Shown here piece by piece: positions 16,762 to 26,236 of a stretch of DNA of 64,000 bases; within the stretch, counting starts at the first letter, position 1; each line of letters starts with the position of its first letter. This stretch comes from Novispirillum itersonii subsp. itersonii ATCC 12639. GTDB taxonomy: Bacteria > Pseudomonadota > Alphaproteobacteria > Rhodospirillales > Rhodospirillaceae. A model generated the notes under the pieces. The model was not told the DNA's origin. It made no database searches and saw only the letters and a list, made by a program, of their open reading frames with translations. Both the position numbers and the translations under genes were made by a program. The stretch is from contig NZ_KB907349.1 in the NCBI RefSeq assembly GCF_000381985.1, positions 1 through 64,000 of the forward strand. The letters run 5' to 3'.

Positions 16762-17379
16762 TCAAATAAGAGGTTCGATCTCCGTAACATCCTTAAGGAG
16801 TGTGTCTGGATTATATGTGTGCAGCCTGTCTGGTGAGAGTGGTCCAGTGAGGACGCCAGCCGTTTTGACCCCTAGCTCACGCCCGGCCAAGATGTCCTCC
16901 CCGCTATCGCCTACCATCCAGTCGTCGGGTGACGGGGTTAGGTGGCTGAGGACCAAGCTTGCCTTAGCCTTGCGCTGAGCGGTTACCAGGATGAGAGAGA
17001 AATACGCTGCCCAGCCTAGATGACCGATCTGATCGCGGGCGCGGTCGGCATGCTGGCGCCCGGTGACCAACACCAGCCGAGACCGACCGGCAACGCGTTC
17101 AAGGAAATCACCAACCCCGACCAGCGGCTGATCCAGAGCCAATCTATCGGGGTCTTCGACCCGTTCCATCCAGTCCAGTCGAAAGCGGTCGATCTGATCT
17201 GGATCCATTCCGCATTTATCACGCAGCAGATTGGGCTGCGACAGACCCTGCCGCTTTAGATCCCAGTATTGCTCGAATGACAGATCTGACGATGGTACCA
17301 GCTCCCGAAACAGCCCGTAAAGACGGCGGCGTGAATCAATCAGCGTCCCGTCGAAATCAAGAAGCAGGGTTCGGGTCAT
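16762..17379 (-). CDS. HAD-superfamily phosphatase
   Basis: A 205-aa haloacid-dehalogenase-type hydrolase: nucleophile motif LLLDFDGTLIDS at the N-terminus, motif II VLVTGRQ (near residue 107), a motif III Lys in the RKAKASLV region, and motif IV DDWMVGDSGEDI. It should dephosphorylate a small phosphorylated metabolite or sugar phosphate in the cytoplasm. It overlaps the end of the TPP-enzyme gene by 23 bases, so the two are expressed together. An upstream extension of 26 codons is open but not family-like. Confidence 0.8.
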   Translation of the reverse strand: MTRTLLLDFDGTLIDSRRRLYGLFRELVPSSDLSFEQYWDLKRQGLSQPNLLRDKCGMDPDQIDRFRLDWMERVEDPDRLALDQPLVGVGDFLERVAGRSRLVLVTGRQHADRARDQIGHLGWAAYFSLILVTAQRKAKASLVLSHLTPSPDDWMVGDSGEDILAGRELGVKTAGVLTGPLSPDRLHTYNPDTLLKDVTEIEPLI

Positions 17380-19069
17380 GGATTGTATTCGCTTCGAAAA
17401 CATGCAGCTCGTCATAGCGGTTGAGCAGAAGACTGTCAAAATCGACCCTGACATCAATCAGGCACGGACCCGTCTTGCGCAAAGCCGCAAGCACATCCGG
17501 AGCAGAGTCTTCGCTGGTGACCTTGATGTAATCAAGGCCAAACGCATAGGCCAATCGCTCGAGGTCGGGACACGAGAAACTTTCCTCATCCGCCCCGTAA
17601 TAACGTTCGCCATAATAACGCTTCTGAACTTCACGCATCATCCCAAGCGTATTGTTGTTCATGACAATACACTTGATGTTCAGCGCCTTATGGCCGATCA
17701 GGTTCAATTCCTGCAAATTCATTTGCAGTCCACCATCACCGGTGACGGCAATCACCTGAGCACTGTCGCTGGCGATGCGAGCCCCGATCGCTGCGGGCAA
17801 GGAGTAGCCCATTGCGCCCAGCCCGGACGAATTAAGAAGCCGCTGCTGTCCCCGCACTTTGAATGCCTGGGCCAGCCACATCTGATTCTGTCCCACATCG
17901 GCAGCAAAGATGGCATCGTCATCCGCCCCTTCGACCAAGGTCGTCAGGAACCTGACGGGGTCCAGTTCAGTCACGCTCACGTGAACGTTCTTGCCGAATT
18001 CACGCTGCCAACCGCGCAGCATCTCCCACCAGGTCGGCCAGTCCTGAGACAGGCCGGTGCCGACGGCCTCCGTCAGCGCCTCAATAAAGGTTCTGATATC
18101 GGCATGGATGACTGTGGAATCGGTGATGACCCGCCGCAGCTCTTCGGGGTCAATATCAACGTGGATCACGTGGGCATGGGTATATTTTTCAACCACTTTA
18201 CCGACTTGCCGCTGCCCAAGACGAGCCCCCAGCACCAGCAGAAGATCTGCATTGTACACGGCAAGATTGGCTTCTGTATTGCCATACAGCCCGGCGAAAC
18301 CAAGCCCACCTTCAATAACATCCAGCCCGTTCAGGGTTGTCACGACGGGCAGGCCGGTCGCGTCGATCAAGTGTCGCAGTGCCTGCTCGGCTTTGGCAAG
18401 GCGAACGCCACCACCTGCAAGGACAAGGGGGCGCCGTGCTCCGCGCAGGGCTGTCAGGACCGTTTCCAGATCTTTGGTGTGCACGGGAAGCGAGGGTTCC
18501 TGCGACGGCACATAGCCTTCCAGCTCTTCGGGAACGATCGTCTTAAACTGAATGTCGATGGGAAGGTCGATCAGGGTCGCGCCGGGGCGGCCATTGGCCG
18601 CCAGATAAAACGCCTTTTCCAATTCATAACGGATCCGGCTCGGATCCGTGACGGTGACGGCGTATTTGGTGATCGACTTAACAACGCTGACGATGTCCAG
18701 ATCCTGGAAACCATTCAGGCGACCCAGAGTTTTGCTGATATTGTGTGCGTAGTCTTGGCCGGTGATGAAAAGAACCGGGATCGAGTCCAGCTGGGCGTTG
18801 GCGATACCGGTGACCAGATTGGTTGCGCCGGGCCCTGACGTTGCCACCGCGACACCAACCTTGCCCGAAATACGGGCGGAACCGTCAGCAGCCAGAGCTG
18901 AAGCCTGCTCGTGGTAGTTCTGGACAAAGCGAATCCGACCGCCATTGACCATGGAATCGATGATTTTGGTTACGGCACCGCCTTGATATCCGAAAACATG
19001 ATCGATCCCTTTTCCGGCCAGGAACTCGGCCACGTAATCAGAAAGAACCATCGATATCGGCATCCCCAT
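17357..19069 (-). CDS. Thiamine-diphosphate enzyme, acetolactate-synthase-like
   Basis: A 570-aa protein with the three-domain layout of ThDP decarboxylases/ligases. The N-terminal Pyr domain has the catalytic Glu in FVQNYHEQAS. A central domain follows, then a C-terminal PP domain with the metal-binding motif VTGDGGLQMNLQEL...MNNNTLG. It is like the large subunit of acetolactate synthase, but no small subunit (ilvN) or ilvC is nearby and it lies in a glycan cluster with a HAD phosphatase. Relatives such as YerE attach a two-carbon unit to a keto-sugar, so that role is possible. The AAGGA ribosome-binding site supports this start. Confidence 0.8.
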   Translation of the reverse strand: MGMPISMVLSDYVAEFLAGKGIDHVFGYQGGAVTKIIDSMVNGGRIRFVQNYHEQASALAADGSARISGKVGVAVATSGPGATNLVTGIANAQLDSIPVLFITGQDYAHNISKTLGRLNGFQDLDIVSVVKSITKYAVTVTDPSRIRYELEKAFYLAANGRPGATLIDLPIDIQFKTIVPEELEGYVPSQEPSLPVHTKDLETVLTALRGARRPLVLAGGGVRLAKAEQALRHLIDATGLPVVTTLNGLDVIEGGLGFAGLYGNTEANLAVYNADLLLVLGARLGQRQVGKVVEKYTHAHVIHVDIDPEELRRVITDSTVIHADIRTFIEALTEAVGTGLSQDWPTWWEMLRGWQREFGKNVHVSVTELDPVRFLTTLVEGADDDAIFAADVGQNQMWLAQAFKVRGQQRLLNSSGLGAMGYSLPAAIGARIASDSAQVIAVTGDGGLQMNLQELNLIGHKALNIKCIVMNNNTLGMMREVQKRYYGERYYGADEESFSCPDLERLAYAFGLDYIKVTSEDSAPDVLAALRKTGPCLIDVRVDFDSLLLNRYDELHVFEANTIHDPNPAS

Positions 19070-19289
19070 TTTCCTTAATCCCACGACAAACCAACGGCAA
19101 AACTGACGGCGGAGGAGCGTCCCATGCCCCGCAATAACTGTCAACAACTGTAACTGTGAACGGATGTCAACATCTTATCATCCCCTTCTGAAGACTCATT
19201 TTTCCCTCTCCATCCCGGTCCCTTCCTGTATCGTGGCAGGGCTTGGGCTTTCGATGCTTTGGCAAATGGATCCCGGTGGCACGGGGAGG

Positions 19290-19830
19290 ATCTTTTGTCC
19301 GGCTCACCCGAAGATGCGGCTAGGCACCTGGTGTATCAGTACCAGGAGGGCGAGATCCTGCGGCAGGAGCGCGCTCTCCTGAAAAAAAAGCCGCAGCCTT
19401 CTTCGCGCAGGGGGTCATGAAATGAAGCTCAGGGTGATGATGTTGCTCGCGCATATCCTTGCCGAGCTCAAGGCGTTATGCCTCACTTTGATCGTGGCCG
19501 CCAATATTGCCTGGATAACGGTCAAGCCCCCCCGGTCAGTGGCGAATGCATTGCGCCTATGAGCGGCAAGGGCAAGTGCTGTGGCAGCGCAATGGCCGAA
19601 ACAGTGTTCAAAACGCTGAAGCCCGAGAGCATGGGGAGAACCGAACTCAAAGTCCGTTACGCTGCTGAAATTGTCATTGGCCGCTGCATTGAGGCCTTCT
19701 ATAACCTCAGGCGCAGGTATTCAGCCTTGGGCTTCAGCAGCCCGATCCAGTTTGAGAGTTCGTCTCTCAGGAAGGGCTGCATAACGACCCGTTTGCTTTC
19801 CGCTTTTCCGGGGAAAGTCCAAGCTGCGCT
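19290..19830 (+). mobile_element. IS3-family remnant
   Basis: Two pieces of an IS3-type transposase survive on the plus strand. An OrfA tail reads EGEILRQERALLKK, with the frame shifted in a run of eight A, then AAAFFAQGVMK and a stop. An OrfB C-terminus from about 19478 reads MPHFDRGRQYCLD, MSGKGKCCGSAMAETVFKTLK and FYNLRRRYSALGFSSPIQFE. The HSDRG motif is changed to HFDRG, and the region between the pieces is deleted. It lies at the border between the accessory polysaccharide genes and the native-looking asnB operon. Confidence 0.75.
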
Positions 19831-19880
19831 TTCTGTTCGACGTGGTCATGACTGGGCACTGTTTAGGGAAGGTCTTCTGA

Positions 19881-21818
19881 ATGTGTGGCTTTGTTGGGTT
19901 CCTGAACGGGGCAGGCCGGGGCGATGCAGATGCGGGGATTGCCCTGCGGATGGCCACAGCGATTGCCCACCGCGGGCCGGACGCCGATGCGGTCTGGGCG
20001 GAAGGGCCGGTTGCCTTTGGTCACCGGCGGCTGTCCATCGTTGATCTGTCGCCCGCCGGGGCGCAGCCGATGCTTTCACACTGTGGGCGGTATTCCATCG
20101 TCTACAATGGGGAAATCTATAACTACCGTGATATCCGGGCAGAGCTGGAGACCACCGCATACTTCACCGAGGTAGTGAAGGCATGGCGGGGGCACTCTGA
20201 TACCGAAGTGATGCTGGCGGCCTTCGCCGTCTGGGGCATCAAGGCAACCCTCAGCCGTCTGGTCGGTATGTTTGCCATTGCCCTGTGGGACCGGCAGACC
20301 CGGATCCTGACCATTGCCCGTGACCGGGCCGGGGAAAAGCCGGTTTACTATGCGCGGATCGGTGATGTGCTGATGTTTGGGTCGGAGCTGAAGGCACTCC
20401 GGGCTCATCCGTCGTTCCGGGCCGATATTGACCGTGGGGCCTTGGCCCTGTTCATGCGGCATAATTACATTCCGGCCCCCTATACCATTTACAGTGGGGT
20501 GAAAAAGCTGGGCGCGGGGATGGTCCTGACGGTTCTGCCATCGGGGCAGGAGGAGCTGGAAACCTTCTGGTCGCTGCCGGAGGTTCTGCGGACCGGTGAA
20601 AAGCGTCAGACGATCAGCGACCGGGATGCGATTGACGGTCTGGAGGCGGTTCTGTCCCGGGCAGTCGGAGAGCAGATGACGGCCGATGTGCCGCTGGGGG
20701 CTTTTCTGTCCGGCGGCATTGACTCCTCGACGGTTGTGGCCCTGATGCAGGCCCAGAGCGCGGTGCCGGTGCGGACCTTTTCGATCGGGTTCACCGAAGA
20801 CGGGTACGATGAGGCGCAGTACGCCCGGCAGGTCGCTGCCCATCTGAAAACGGATCATACAGAGCTGTATGTCTCGCCGCAGGAGGCGATGGCGGTGATC
20901 CCCCGGCTGCCGACGGTGTATGACGAGCCGTTCTCGGACTCATCGCAGATTCCGACATTTCTGGTCTCGCAGATGGCGCGCCGGGACGTGACTGTCTCCC
21001 TGTCCGGGGATGCCGGGGATGAGCTGTTCAGCGGCTATAGCCGCTATACGATGACCAGTGCCCTGTGGGGCCGGATTTCCCGGTTGCCCGTCCCGGTCCG
21101 GTCGGCCGCGGCGGCAGTGATCCGTGCGGTGCCGGTCGGGGCGTGGAATGCCCTTGGCAGAGTGGTCCCCCGGGCCGGAAACCGCTTTGGCGACCGTCTG
21201 CATAAGGGGGCCGGTGTGCTGTCGTGCGACAGTGTCGATGCGCTGTACCGCAGTCTGGTCTCGCATTGGCAGGAACCGGAGACGTTGGTGCGCGGCGGGC
21301 AGGAGCTGCCGACGGTGCTGACCGGCCTGCGTCCGGATCTGGGCGGACTGTCCGCGGTGGAGCGGATGATGGCTCTCGATTTCCTCAGCTATCTGCCGGA
21401 CGATATTCTGGTCAAGGTGGACCGGGCGGCGATGGCCAACAGTCTGGAGACCCGGGTCCCGATGCTGGATCACCGGGTGGTCGAATATGCCTGGTCACTG
21501 CCGCAGTCCGTGAAGATGCGGGATGGCGTCGGAAAGTGGGTTTTGCGGCAAGTCCTGTATCGCCATGTGCCGCAGGCGATGATTGAGCGCCCGAAAATGG
21601 GCTTTGGAGTGCCGATTGACAGCTGGCTGCGGGGGCCGCTGAAAGACTGGGCGGAGACGCTGCTGTCGGAAAGCCGACTGCGGCAGGATGGTTACTTTGA
21701 TCCCCGGCAGGTGCGTGTCTTGTGGGCCGACCATCTGAAAGGCGGGCGGAACTGGGCCTATCACCTGTGGGATGTCCTGATGTTTAATGCCTGGCTGGAT
21801 GCGCAGGCATCTGGATAA
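19881..21818 (+). CDS. asnB: Asparagine synthase, glutamine-hydrolysing
   Basis: A 645-aa class II glutamine amidotransferase/synthetase. Cys2 is the glutaminase nucleophile (MCGFVGFLNG), AHRGPDADA follows, and the synthetase domain has the PP-loop FLSGGIDSSTV (about residue 265) plus SLSGDAGDELFSGYSRY. The length is complete. In polysaccharide loci such proteins (for example WbpS-like) amidate uronic acids, which fits the adjacent UDP-sugar 6-dehydrogenase. A housekeeping role in asparagine synthesis is the alternative. GC content rises to the level of the rest of the window from here. Confidence 0.9.
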   Translation: MCGFVGFLNGAGRGDADAGIALRMATAIAHRGPDADAVWAEGPVAFGHRRLSIVDLSPAGAQPMLSHCGRYSIVYNGEIYNYRDIRAELETTAYFTEVVKAWRGHSDTEVMLAAFAVWGIKATLSRLVGMFAIALWDRQTRILTIARDRAGEKPVYYARIGDVLMFGSELKALRAHPSFRADIDRGALALFMRHNYIPAPYTIYSGVKKLGAGMVLTVLPSGQEELETFWSLPEVLRTGEKRQTISDRDAIDGLEAVLSRAVGEQMTADVPLGAFLSGGIDSSTVVALMQAQSAVPVRTFSIGFTEDGYDEAQYARQVAAHLKTDHTELYVSPQEAMAVIPRLPTVYDEPFSDSSQIPTFLVSQMARRDVTVSLSGDAGDELFSGYSRYTMTSALWGRISRLPVPVRSAAAAVIRAVPVGAWNALGRVVPRAGNRFGDRLHKGAGVLSCDSVDALYRSLVSHWQEPETLVRGGQELPTVLTGLRPDLGGLSAVERMMALDFLSYLPDDILVKVDRAAMANSLETRVPMLDHRVVEYAWSLPQSVKMRDGVGKWVLRQVLYRHVPQAMIERPKMGFGVPIDSWLRGPLKDWAETLLSESRLRQDGYFDPRQVRVLWADHLKGGRNWAYHLWDVLMFNAWLDAQASG

Positions 21819-21974
21819 CGCCTGTAACGATGATATAACGCTGCTGAGCTGAAAGATGCTAAGGCATTGGTTTAGGCGTTTACGGGTCGGCAGATTTACG
21901 CTATCCCCGGCCAGTGTCCTGTTTGCCGGACAGGGGTGTATGGATTTTCAGATTTTACCTTTGTGGGGCACCTG

Positions 21975-23252
21975 ATGGGTAACGCCAGCAAGAAGATCGC
22001 GATTATCGGACTGGGGTATGTCGGCTTGCCGCTGGCGGTCGAATTCGGCAAGCGCCGGACGGTGATCGGCTTCGACATCAATCAGGGACGGATCGCCGAG
22101 CTGCGTGCGGGCCGCGACAGCACGCTGGAAGTGCCGGAAGAGGAACTCGCTGAGGCGCGGCATCTGGTCTATTCCGCCGATAAGGCTGATCTTGCGGACT
22201 GCGATATTTTTATCGTTACGGTGCCGACGCCGATTGATAAGGCCAATCGCCCGGATCTGACGCCGCTGGTGAAGGCGAGCGAAACGGTCGGCAGCGTGAT
22301 GAAGCGCGGCGCGATTGTGATCTATGAGTCCACCGTCTACCCCGGTGCGACCGAAGAAGTGTGTGTGCCGGTGCTGGAAAAGCACAGCGGCCTGTCGTTC
22401 AACACCGATTTCTTCTGCGGTTACAGCCCGGAGCGGATCAACCCCGGCGATAAAGAACGGCGGCTGCCGACGATTAAAAAGGTTACCAGCGGCAGCACCC
22501 CAGCGATTGCCGAGGAGGTGAACGCCCTGTATGCCGGTATCATCACCGCAGGCACCTACAAGGCCAGCAGCATCAAGGTTGCCGAGGCGGCGAAGGTGAT
22601 TGAAAACACCCAGCGCGACCTGAACATCGCCCTGATGAATGAGCTGAGCCTGATTTTCCACCGTCTCGGCATTGATACGCTGGAAGTCCTGGAAGCCGCC
22701 GGGACCAAGTGGAACTTCCTGCCGTTCCGTCCCGGTCTGGTCGGGGGGCACTGCATCGGCGTTGATCCCTATTACCTGACGCACAAGGCGCAGGAAGTCG
22801 GATATCACCCGGAAGTGATTCTGGCCGGCCGCCGGATCAATGACAGCATGGCGTCGCATGTGGCGGATGAGACCGTCAAGCTGATGCTGCGCAAAGGTCT
22901 GCCGGTGCTGAACAGCCGGGTGCTGGTGCTGGGCCTGACTTTCAAGGAAAACTGCCCCGACCTGCGCAACACCAAGGTCGTCGATCTGATCGCGGCGCTG
23001 AAAGAGTATCATGCGCAGGTTGATGTCTATGACCCGTGGATCAGCGTTGCTGAAGCCCGCCATGAGTACGGTCTGGAGTGTCTGACAGAAGCCCCGGCGG
23101 CGGGACTCTATGACGCGGTTGTGCTGGCGGTCGGCCATCAGCAGTTTGTCGCGTTGGGGGCGGAGGGAATCCGCGCTTTCGGGCAGGCCGGGGCCGTGCT
23201 GTATGACGTGAAGAGCATTCTGCCGCTGGGGCAGGCTGACGGGCGTCTGTAA
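21975..23252 (+). CDS. tviB: UDP-N-acetylhexosamine 6-dehydrogenase (TviB/WbpO-like)
   Basis: A 425-aa nucleotide-sugar dehydrogenase of the UDP-GlcNAc/GalNAc subgroup. It has an N-terminal Rossmann motif IAIIGLGYVGLPLAVEFG, TVPTPIDKANRPDLTP, YESTVYPGATEEVC, KVIENTQRDLNIALMNEL and the catalytic Cys in GGHCIGVDPYYLTHKAQ (near residue 260). It oxidises C6 to a carboxylate with two NAD+. The start after GTGGGG is used, 13 codons inside the longest frame. Downstream is a strong terminator. It probably works with AsnB to give a uronamide. Confidence 0.88.
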   Translation: MGNASKKIAIIGLGYVGLPLAVEFGKRRTVIGFDINQGRIAELRAGRDSTLEVPEEELAEARHLVYSADKADLADCDIFIVTVPTPIDKANRPDLTPLVKASETVGSVMKRGAIVIYESTVYPGATEEVCVPVLEKHSGLSFNTDFFCGYSPERINPGDKERRLPTIKKVTSGSTPAIAEEVNALYAGIITAGTYKASSIKVAEAAKVIENTQRDLNIALMNELSLIFHRLGIDTLEVLEAAGTKWNFLPFRPGLVGGHCIGVDPYYLTHKAQEVGYHPEVILAGRRINDSMASHVADETVKLMLRKGLPVLNSRVLVLGLTFKENCPDLRNTKVVDLIAALKEYHAQVDVYDPWISVAEARHEYGLECLTEAPAAGLYDAVVLAVGHQQFVALGAEGIRAFGQAGAVLYDVKSILPLGQADGRL

Positions 23253-23318
23253 GACTGTTGTGGTGCCGTCTGACCGGGCGAAATCCGGCCTGTGGCGCCG
23301 TGGCTATACGTGAAGGCA

Positions 23319-23350
23319 CCCCTCCGGTTCTGCCGGAGGGGTTTGTTTTT
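23319..23350 (+). terminator. Intrinsic terminator after the dehydrogenase gene
   Basis: CCCCTCCGG, loop TTCTG, CCGGAGGGG form a perfect 9-bp stem followed by TTTGTTTTT. This is a textbook Rho-independent terminator between the dehydrogenase and the glycosyltransferase. Confidence 0.9.
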
Positions 23351-23425
23351 ATCTGAAGCGCTTTCAGGGCAGAGCAGGCCGTGTTTCGGCTTGTTCTTCT
23401 GCGGGGGTAGATAGGATCTGCTAAG

Positions 23426-24553
23426 ATGGCACAGGGCCGTAAACTTCTGCTTTTTGTCAATGATCCGGGCTTTCTGGTGTCGCACCGGCTGCCGGTGGCG
23501 CTGGCCGCGCGTGAGGCTGGATACGAGGTGCATACGGCAACGGCCGATGGCCCGGCAGTGGCGGAATTGCAGCGGCACGGGCTGATTACCCATGTCCTGC
23601 CGCTGTCCCGGCAGGGGCGGAACCCTTTGTCTGAACTCCGCCTGCTGGTGGTGCTGTGGCGGCTGCTGCGTCAGATCCGGCCGGATCTGCTGCATACTGT
23701 CACGATCAAGCCGGTGATCTATGGCGGTCTTGCCGGGCGTCTGGCCGGGGTTCGGGCTGTGGTGGCTGCGGTTTCCGGTCTGGGGGCGGTGTTCATCGCC
23801 ACCGGTTTTAAGGCCCGGCTGATCCGCACGGTGGTCACTGCGCTGTACCGTCTGGCCCTCCGTCGTCCCGGGCAGAAGGTCATTTTCCAGAATCCTGACG
23901 ACCGGGCGGCCTTCGTCGTGCAGAGGCTGGTCCGCGAGGCGGACTGTGTGATGATCCGGGGATCGGGGGTTGATCTGTCGGCCTATCCCTATGTGCCGGA
24001 GCCGGAAGGGGTGCCGGTGGTTATTTTTGCGGCCCGTCTGCTGCGTGATAAAGGGATTGAGGAGTTTATCGGGGCGGCACGTCTGCTGCGGCAGCAGGGT
24101 ATACAGGCCCACTTTCTGGTGGTCGGGGCCCCCGATCCCGGCAATCCGGCCAGCGTGACGGCGGCAGATGTTGCCCGCTGGCAGGCTGAGGGCGTGGTGG
24201 AGTGTCTGGGGCACCGCACCGATATTGCTGCTCTGTTTGCAGCGGCTAACCTTGTGGTGTTGCCGTCTTATCGGGAGGGGCTGCCCCGTGTGCTGGTCGA
24301 GGCGGCGGCCTGTGGCCGGGCGGTGGTAACCACGGATGTGCCGGGCTGCCGTTCAGCGATTGAGGCGGGTACGACCGGCCTGTTGGTGCCGGTGCGGGAT
24401 ACCGCCGGGCTGGCGGAGGGAATGCGGGCCCTGATCACCGATGCGCCCCGCCGCCGGGCAATGGGGCAGGCCGGACGGGCTTTGGCTGAGCGGGCCTTTG
24501 ATATCCACTCTGTCGTCGCTCAACATCTGGCTGTTTATCGTGATCTCCTCTGA
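23426..24553 (+). CDS. Glycosyltransferase family 4
   Basis: A 375-aa GT-B enzyme. The N-terminal acceptor domain (LLLFVNDPGFLVSHRLPVALAAREAG, LHTVTIKPVIYGGLAG, AAVSGLGAVF) resembles PglA/WbpT-like transferases. The C-terminal donor domain has FAARLLRDKGIEEFIGAA and the E-x7-E motif in YREGLPRVLVEAAACG. It should add an N-acetylated sugar to a lipid-linked intermediate at the inner face of the cytoplasmic membrane. It has its own terminator downstream and stands between two terminators, so it probably has its own promoter. Confidence 0.85.
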   Translation: MAQGRKLLLFVNDPGFLVSHRLPVALAAREAGYEVHTATADGPAVAELQRHGLITHVLPLSRQGRNPLSELRLLVVLWRLLRQIRPDLLHTVTIKPVIYGGLAGRLAGVRAVVAAVSGLGAVFIATGFKARLIRTVVTALYRLALRRPGQKVIFQNPDDRAAFVVQRLVREADCVMIRGSGVDLSAYPYVPEPEGVPVVIFAARLLRDKGIEEFIGAARLLRQQGIQAHFLVVGAPDPGNPASVTAADVARWQAEGVVECLGHRTDIAALFAAANLVVLPSYREGLPRVLVEAAACGRAVVTTDVPGCRSAIEAGTTGLLVPVRDTAGLAEGMRALITDAPRRRAMGQAGRALAERAFDIHSVVAQHLAVYRDLL

Positions 24554-24610
24554 GGTCGCTTCTTGATGCGGTGAAGAGAGCCCCTGAGAGTGATCTGACG
24601 ACCAGAAAAA

Positions 24611-24637
24611 AGCCCGGCTGAAGAGCCGGGCTTTTTC
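24611..24637. terminator. Bidirectional terminator between GT4 and dctM
   Basis: AGCCCGGCT, loop GAAG, AGCCGGGCT with AAAAAA before and TTTTT after. It serves the plus-strand glycosyltransferase and the convergent minus-strand TRAP operon. Confidence 0.9.
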
Positions 24638-24655
24638 ATGAGGTGCTGGAAAGCG

Positions 24656-26236
24656 TTATTCGAACAGGATGCGGGGCAGGGTGGTCGCCACCGCCGGGAA
24701 TAGGTAAATCACCAGCATGGCAACGATCTGCATCAGCACGAAGGGGATAACCCCTTTGTAGATGTCCAGTGTCGAGATGCTCTTCGGCGTTGCCCCCCGC
24801 AGATAGAACAGCGAGAAGCCGAACGGCGGGGTCAGGAACGACGTCTGCAGATTGATCGCCAGCAGGACTGCCAGCCAGATCGGGTCCATCCCCATGCCCA
24901 GCAGGATGGGAACGGTGATCGGCAGCACGATGACGGCGATTTCAACGAAGTCCATCACGAAACCGAGCAGGAACACCACCACCATCACAAACAGCAGGGC
25001 GCCGGTTTCGCCGCCCGGCATATTGGTCAGGAATTCTTCAACCCGGGCATCACCGCCCAGACCCCGGAAGACCAGAGAGAACAGGCTGGCCCCGATCATC
25101 ATCGCAAAGATCATTGAGGTGACGGTCAGGGTGGAGCGCAGGGTCGGCACCAGAACCCCGGCCCGCAGGAACCGCAGCAGTGCCACCAGAATTCCATACC
25201 CGGCGACAATGCTCAGCAGGGCCGCAAGTCCGATCATCACCGCGTCGGATGTCGGAATCTCGGAGCGCCCGATGCGGAGATCAAAGAACTGGCGCATCAG
25301 CAGCAGCGCGACCACAGCAAGGCCGGTCAGACGGAACGGCCATGGCGAGGCCCCGGGGATCACCCGGGGGGCGGCCAGCAGCAGGGCGCCAAGCGCACCG
25401 ACGGCAGCGCCTTCGGTCGGGGTCGTGATCCCGCCAAGAATAGAGCCGAGAACGGCAATGATCAGCACAATCGGCGGCACCAGAACCGTTCCGAGGTGGC
25501 GCAGGGTCTGGCTGAGCGGCTGAACATCCCGGGGCGGCATTGCCGGGGCCAGCGATGGCTTCAGGAAGGAGGCGATCAGCACATAGGCAATATAAATGCC
25601 GACAATGCAGAAGCCGGGGATCAGGGCCGCGGCGAAGACTTCCCCGACGCTGATGGTTTCGATACTGAACTTCCCCGATGCGAACTGGGCCTGCTGATAG
25701 CCGGATGACATCACTTCGGCGAGGATGATCAGCATGGTTGATGGCGGAATGATCTGTCCCAGCGTACCGGAAGAGGCGATGACCCCACAGCACAGAGACT
25801 TATCATAGCCATAACGCAGCATGGTCGGCAGGGCGATCATTGCCATTGCCACCACGGTGGCCCCGACAATCCCGGTGGACGCCGCCAGCAGTGCCCCGAC
25901 CAGAATGACGGAAACCGCCAGACCGCCGCGCACGCCGCCAAACAGCTTGCCCATTTCTTCCAGCAGTTCCTCCGCCATGCGCGACCGTTCAAGGATCACG
26001 CCCATCAGCACAAACAGAGGGATCGCCAGCAGAACTTCATTGGTCATGGTGCTGAACACCCGGGGGGCCAGCGCCTTCAGCAGGTTCAGGTCAAAAACAT
26101 CAAGGCTGACGCCAAGCACGGCAAAGATCACGGCGACCCCTGCCAGCGTGAACACAACCGGAAAGCCGATCAGAATGCCGGCGCACATGCCGACAAACAT
26201 CAGGATATCGAGAGAGTTACTCAGCAGATCAAGCAT
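24656..26236 (-). CDS. dctM: TRAP transporter large permease DctM
   Basis: A 526-aa very hydrophobic protein with a dozen or more membrane segments. It contains family motifs such as IPLFVLMGVILERS, a long GVIASSGTLGQIIPPS loop, GGITTPTEGAAVGALGAL, and the C-terminal LQTSFLTPPFGFSLFYLRG. It forms the Na+-coupled channel part of a tripartite ATP-independent transporter. It is longer than the usual 425 aa because of an inserted membrane region around residues 270-350, as in the mannitol/keto-acid type subgroup. It starts inside the dctQ stop (ATGCTTGA overlap) behind a GGAGG site. Confidence 0.92.
   Translation of the reverse strand: MLDLLSNSLDILMFVGMCAGILIGFPVVFTLAGVAVIFAVLGVSLDVFDLNLLKALAPRVFSTMTNEVLLAIPLFVLMGVILERSRMAEELLEEMGKLFGGVRGGLAVSVILVGALLAASTGIVGATVVAMAMIALPTMLRYGYDKSLCCGVIASSGTLGQIIPPSTMLIILAEVMSSGYQQAQFASGKFSIETISVGEVFAAALIPGFCIVGIYIAYVLIASFLKPSLAPAMPPRDVQPLSQTLRHLGTVLVPPIVLIIAVLGSILGGITTPTEGAAVGALGALLLAAPRVIPGASPWPFRLTGLAVVALLLMRQFFDLRIGRSEIPTSDAVMIGLAALLSIVAGYGILVALLRFLRAGVLVPTLRSTLTVTSMIFAMMIGASLFSLVFRGLGGDARVEEFLTNMPGGETGALLFVMVVVFLLGFVMDFVEIAVIVLPITVPILLGMGMDPIWLAVLLAINLQTSFLTPPFGFSLFYLRGATPKSISTLDIYKGVIPFVLMQIVAMLVIYLFPAVATTLPRILFE

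Noticed and set aside
17357-19069. Housekeeping acetolactate synthase (ilvB)
   Set aside because: No ilvN or ilvC nearby, location in a glycan cluster and overlap with a HAD phosphatase; kept as ThDP enzyme of unknown substrate.
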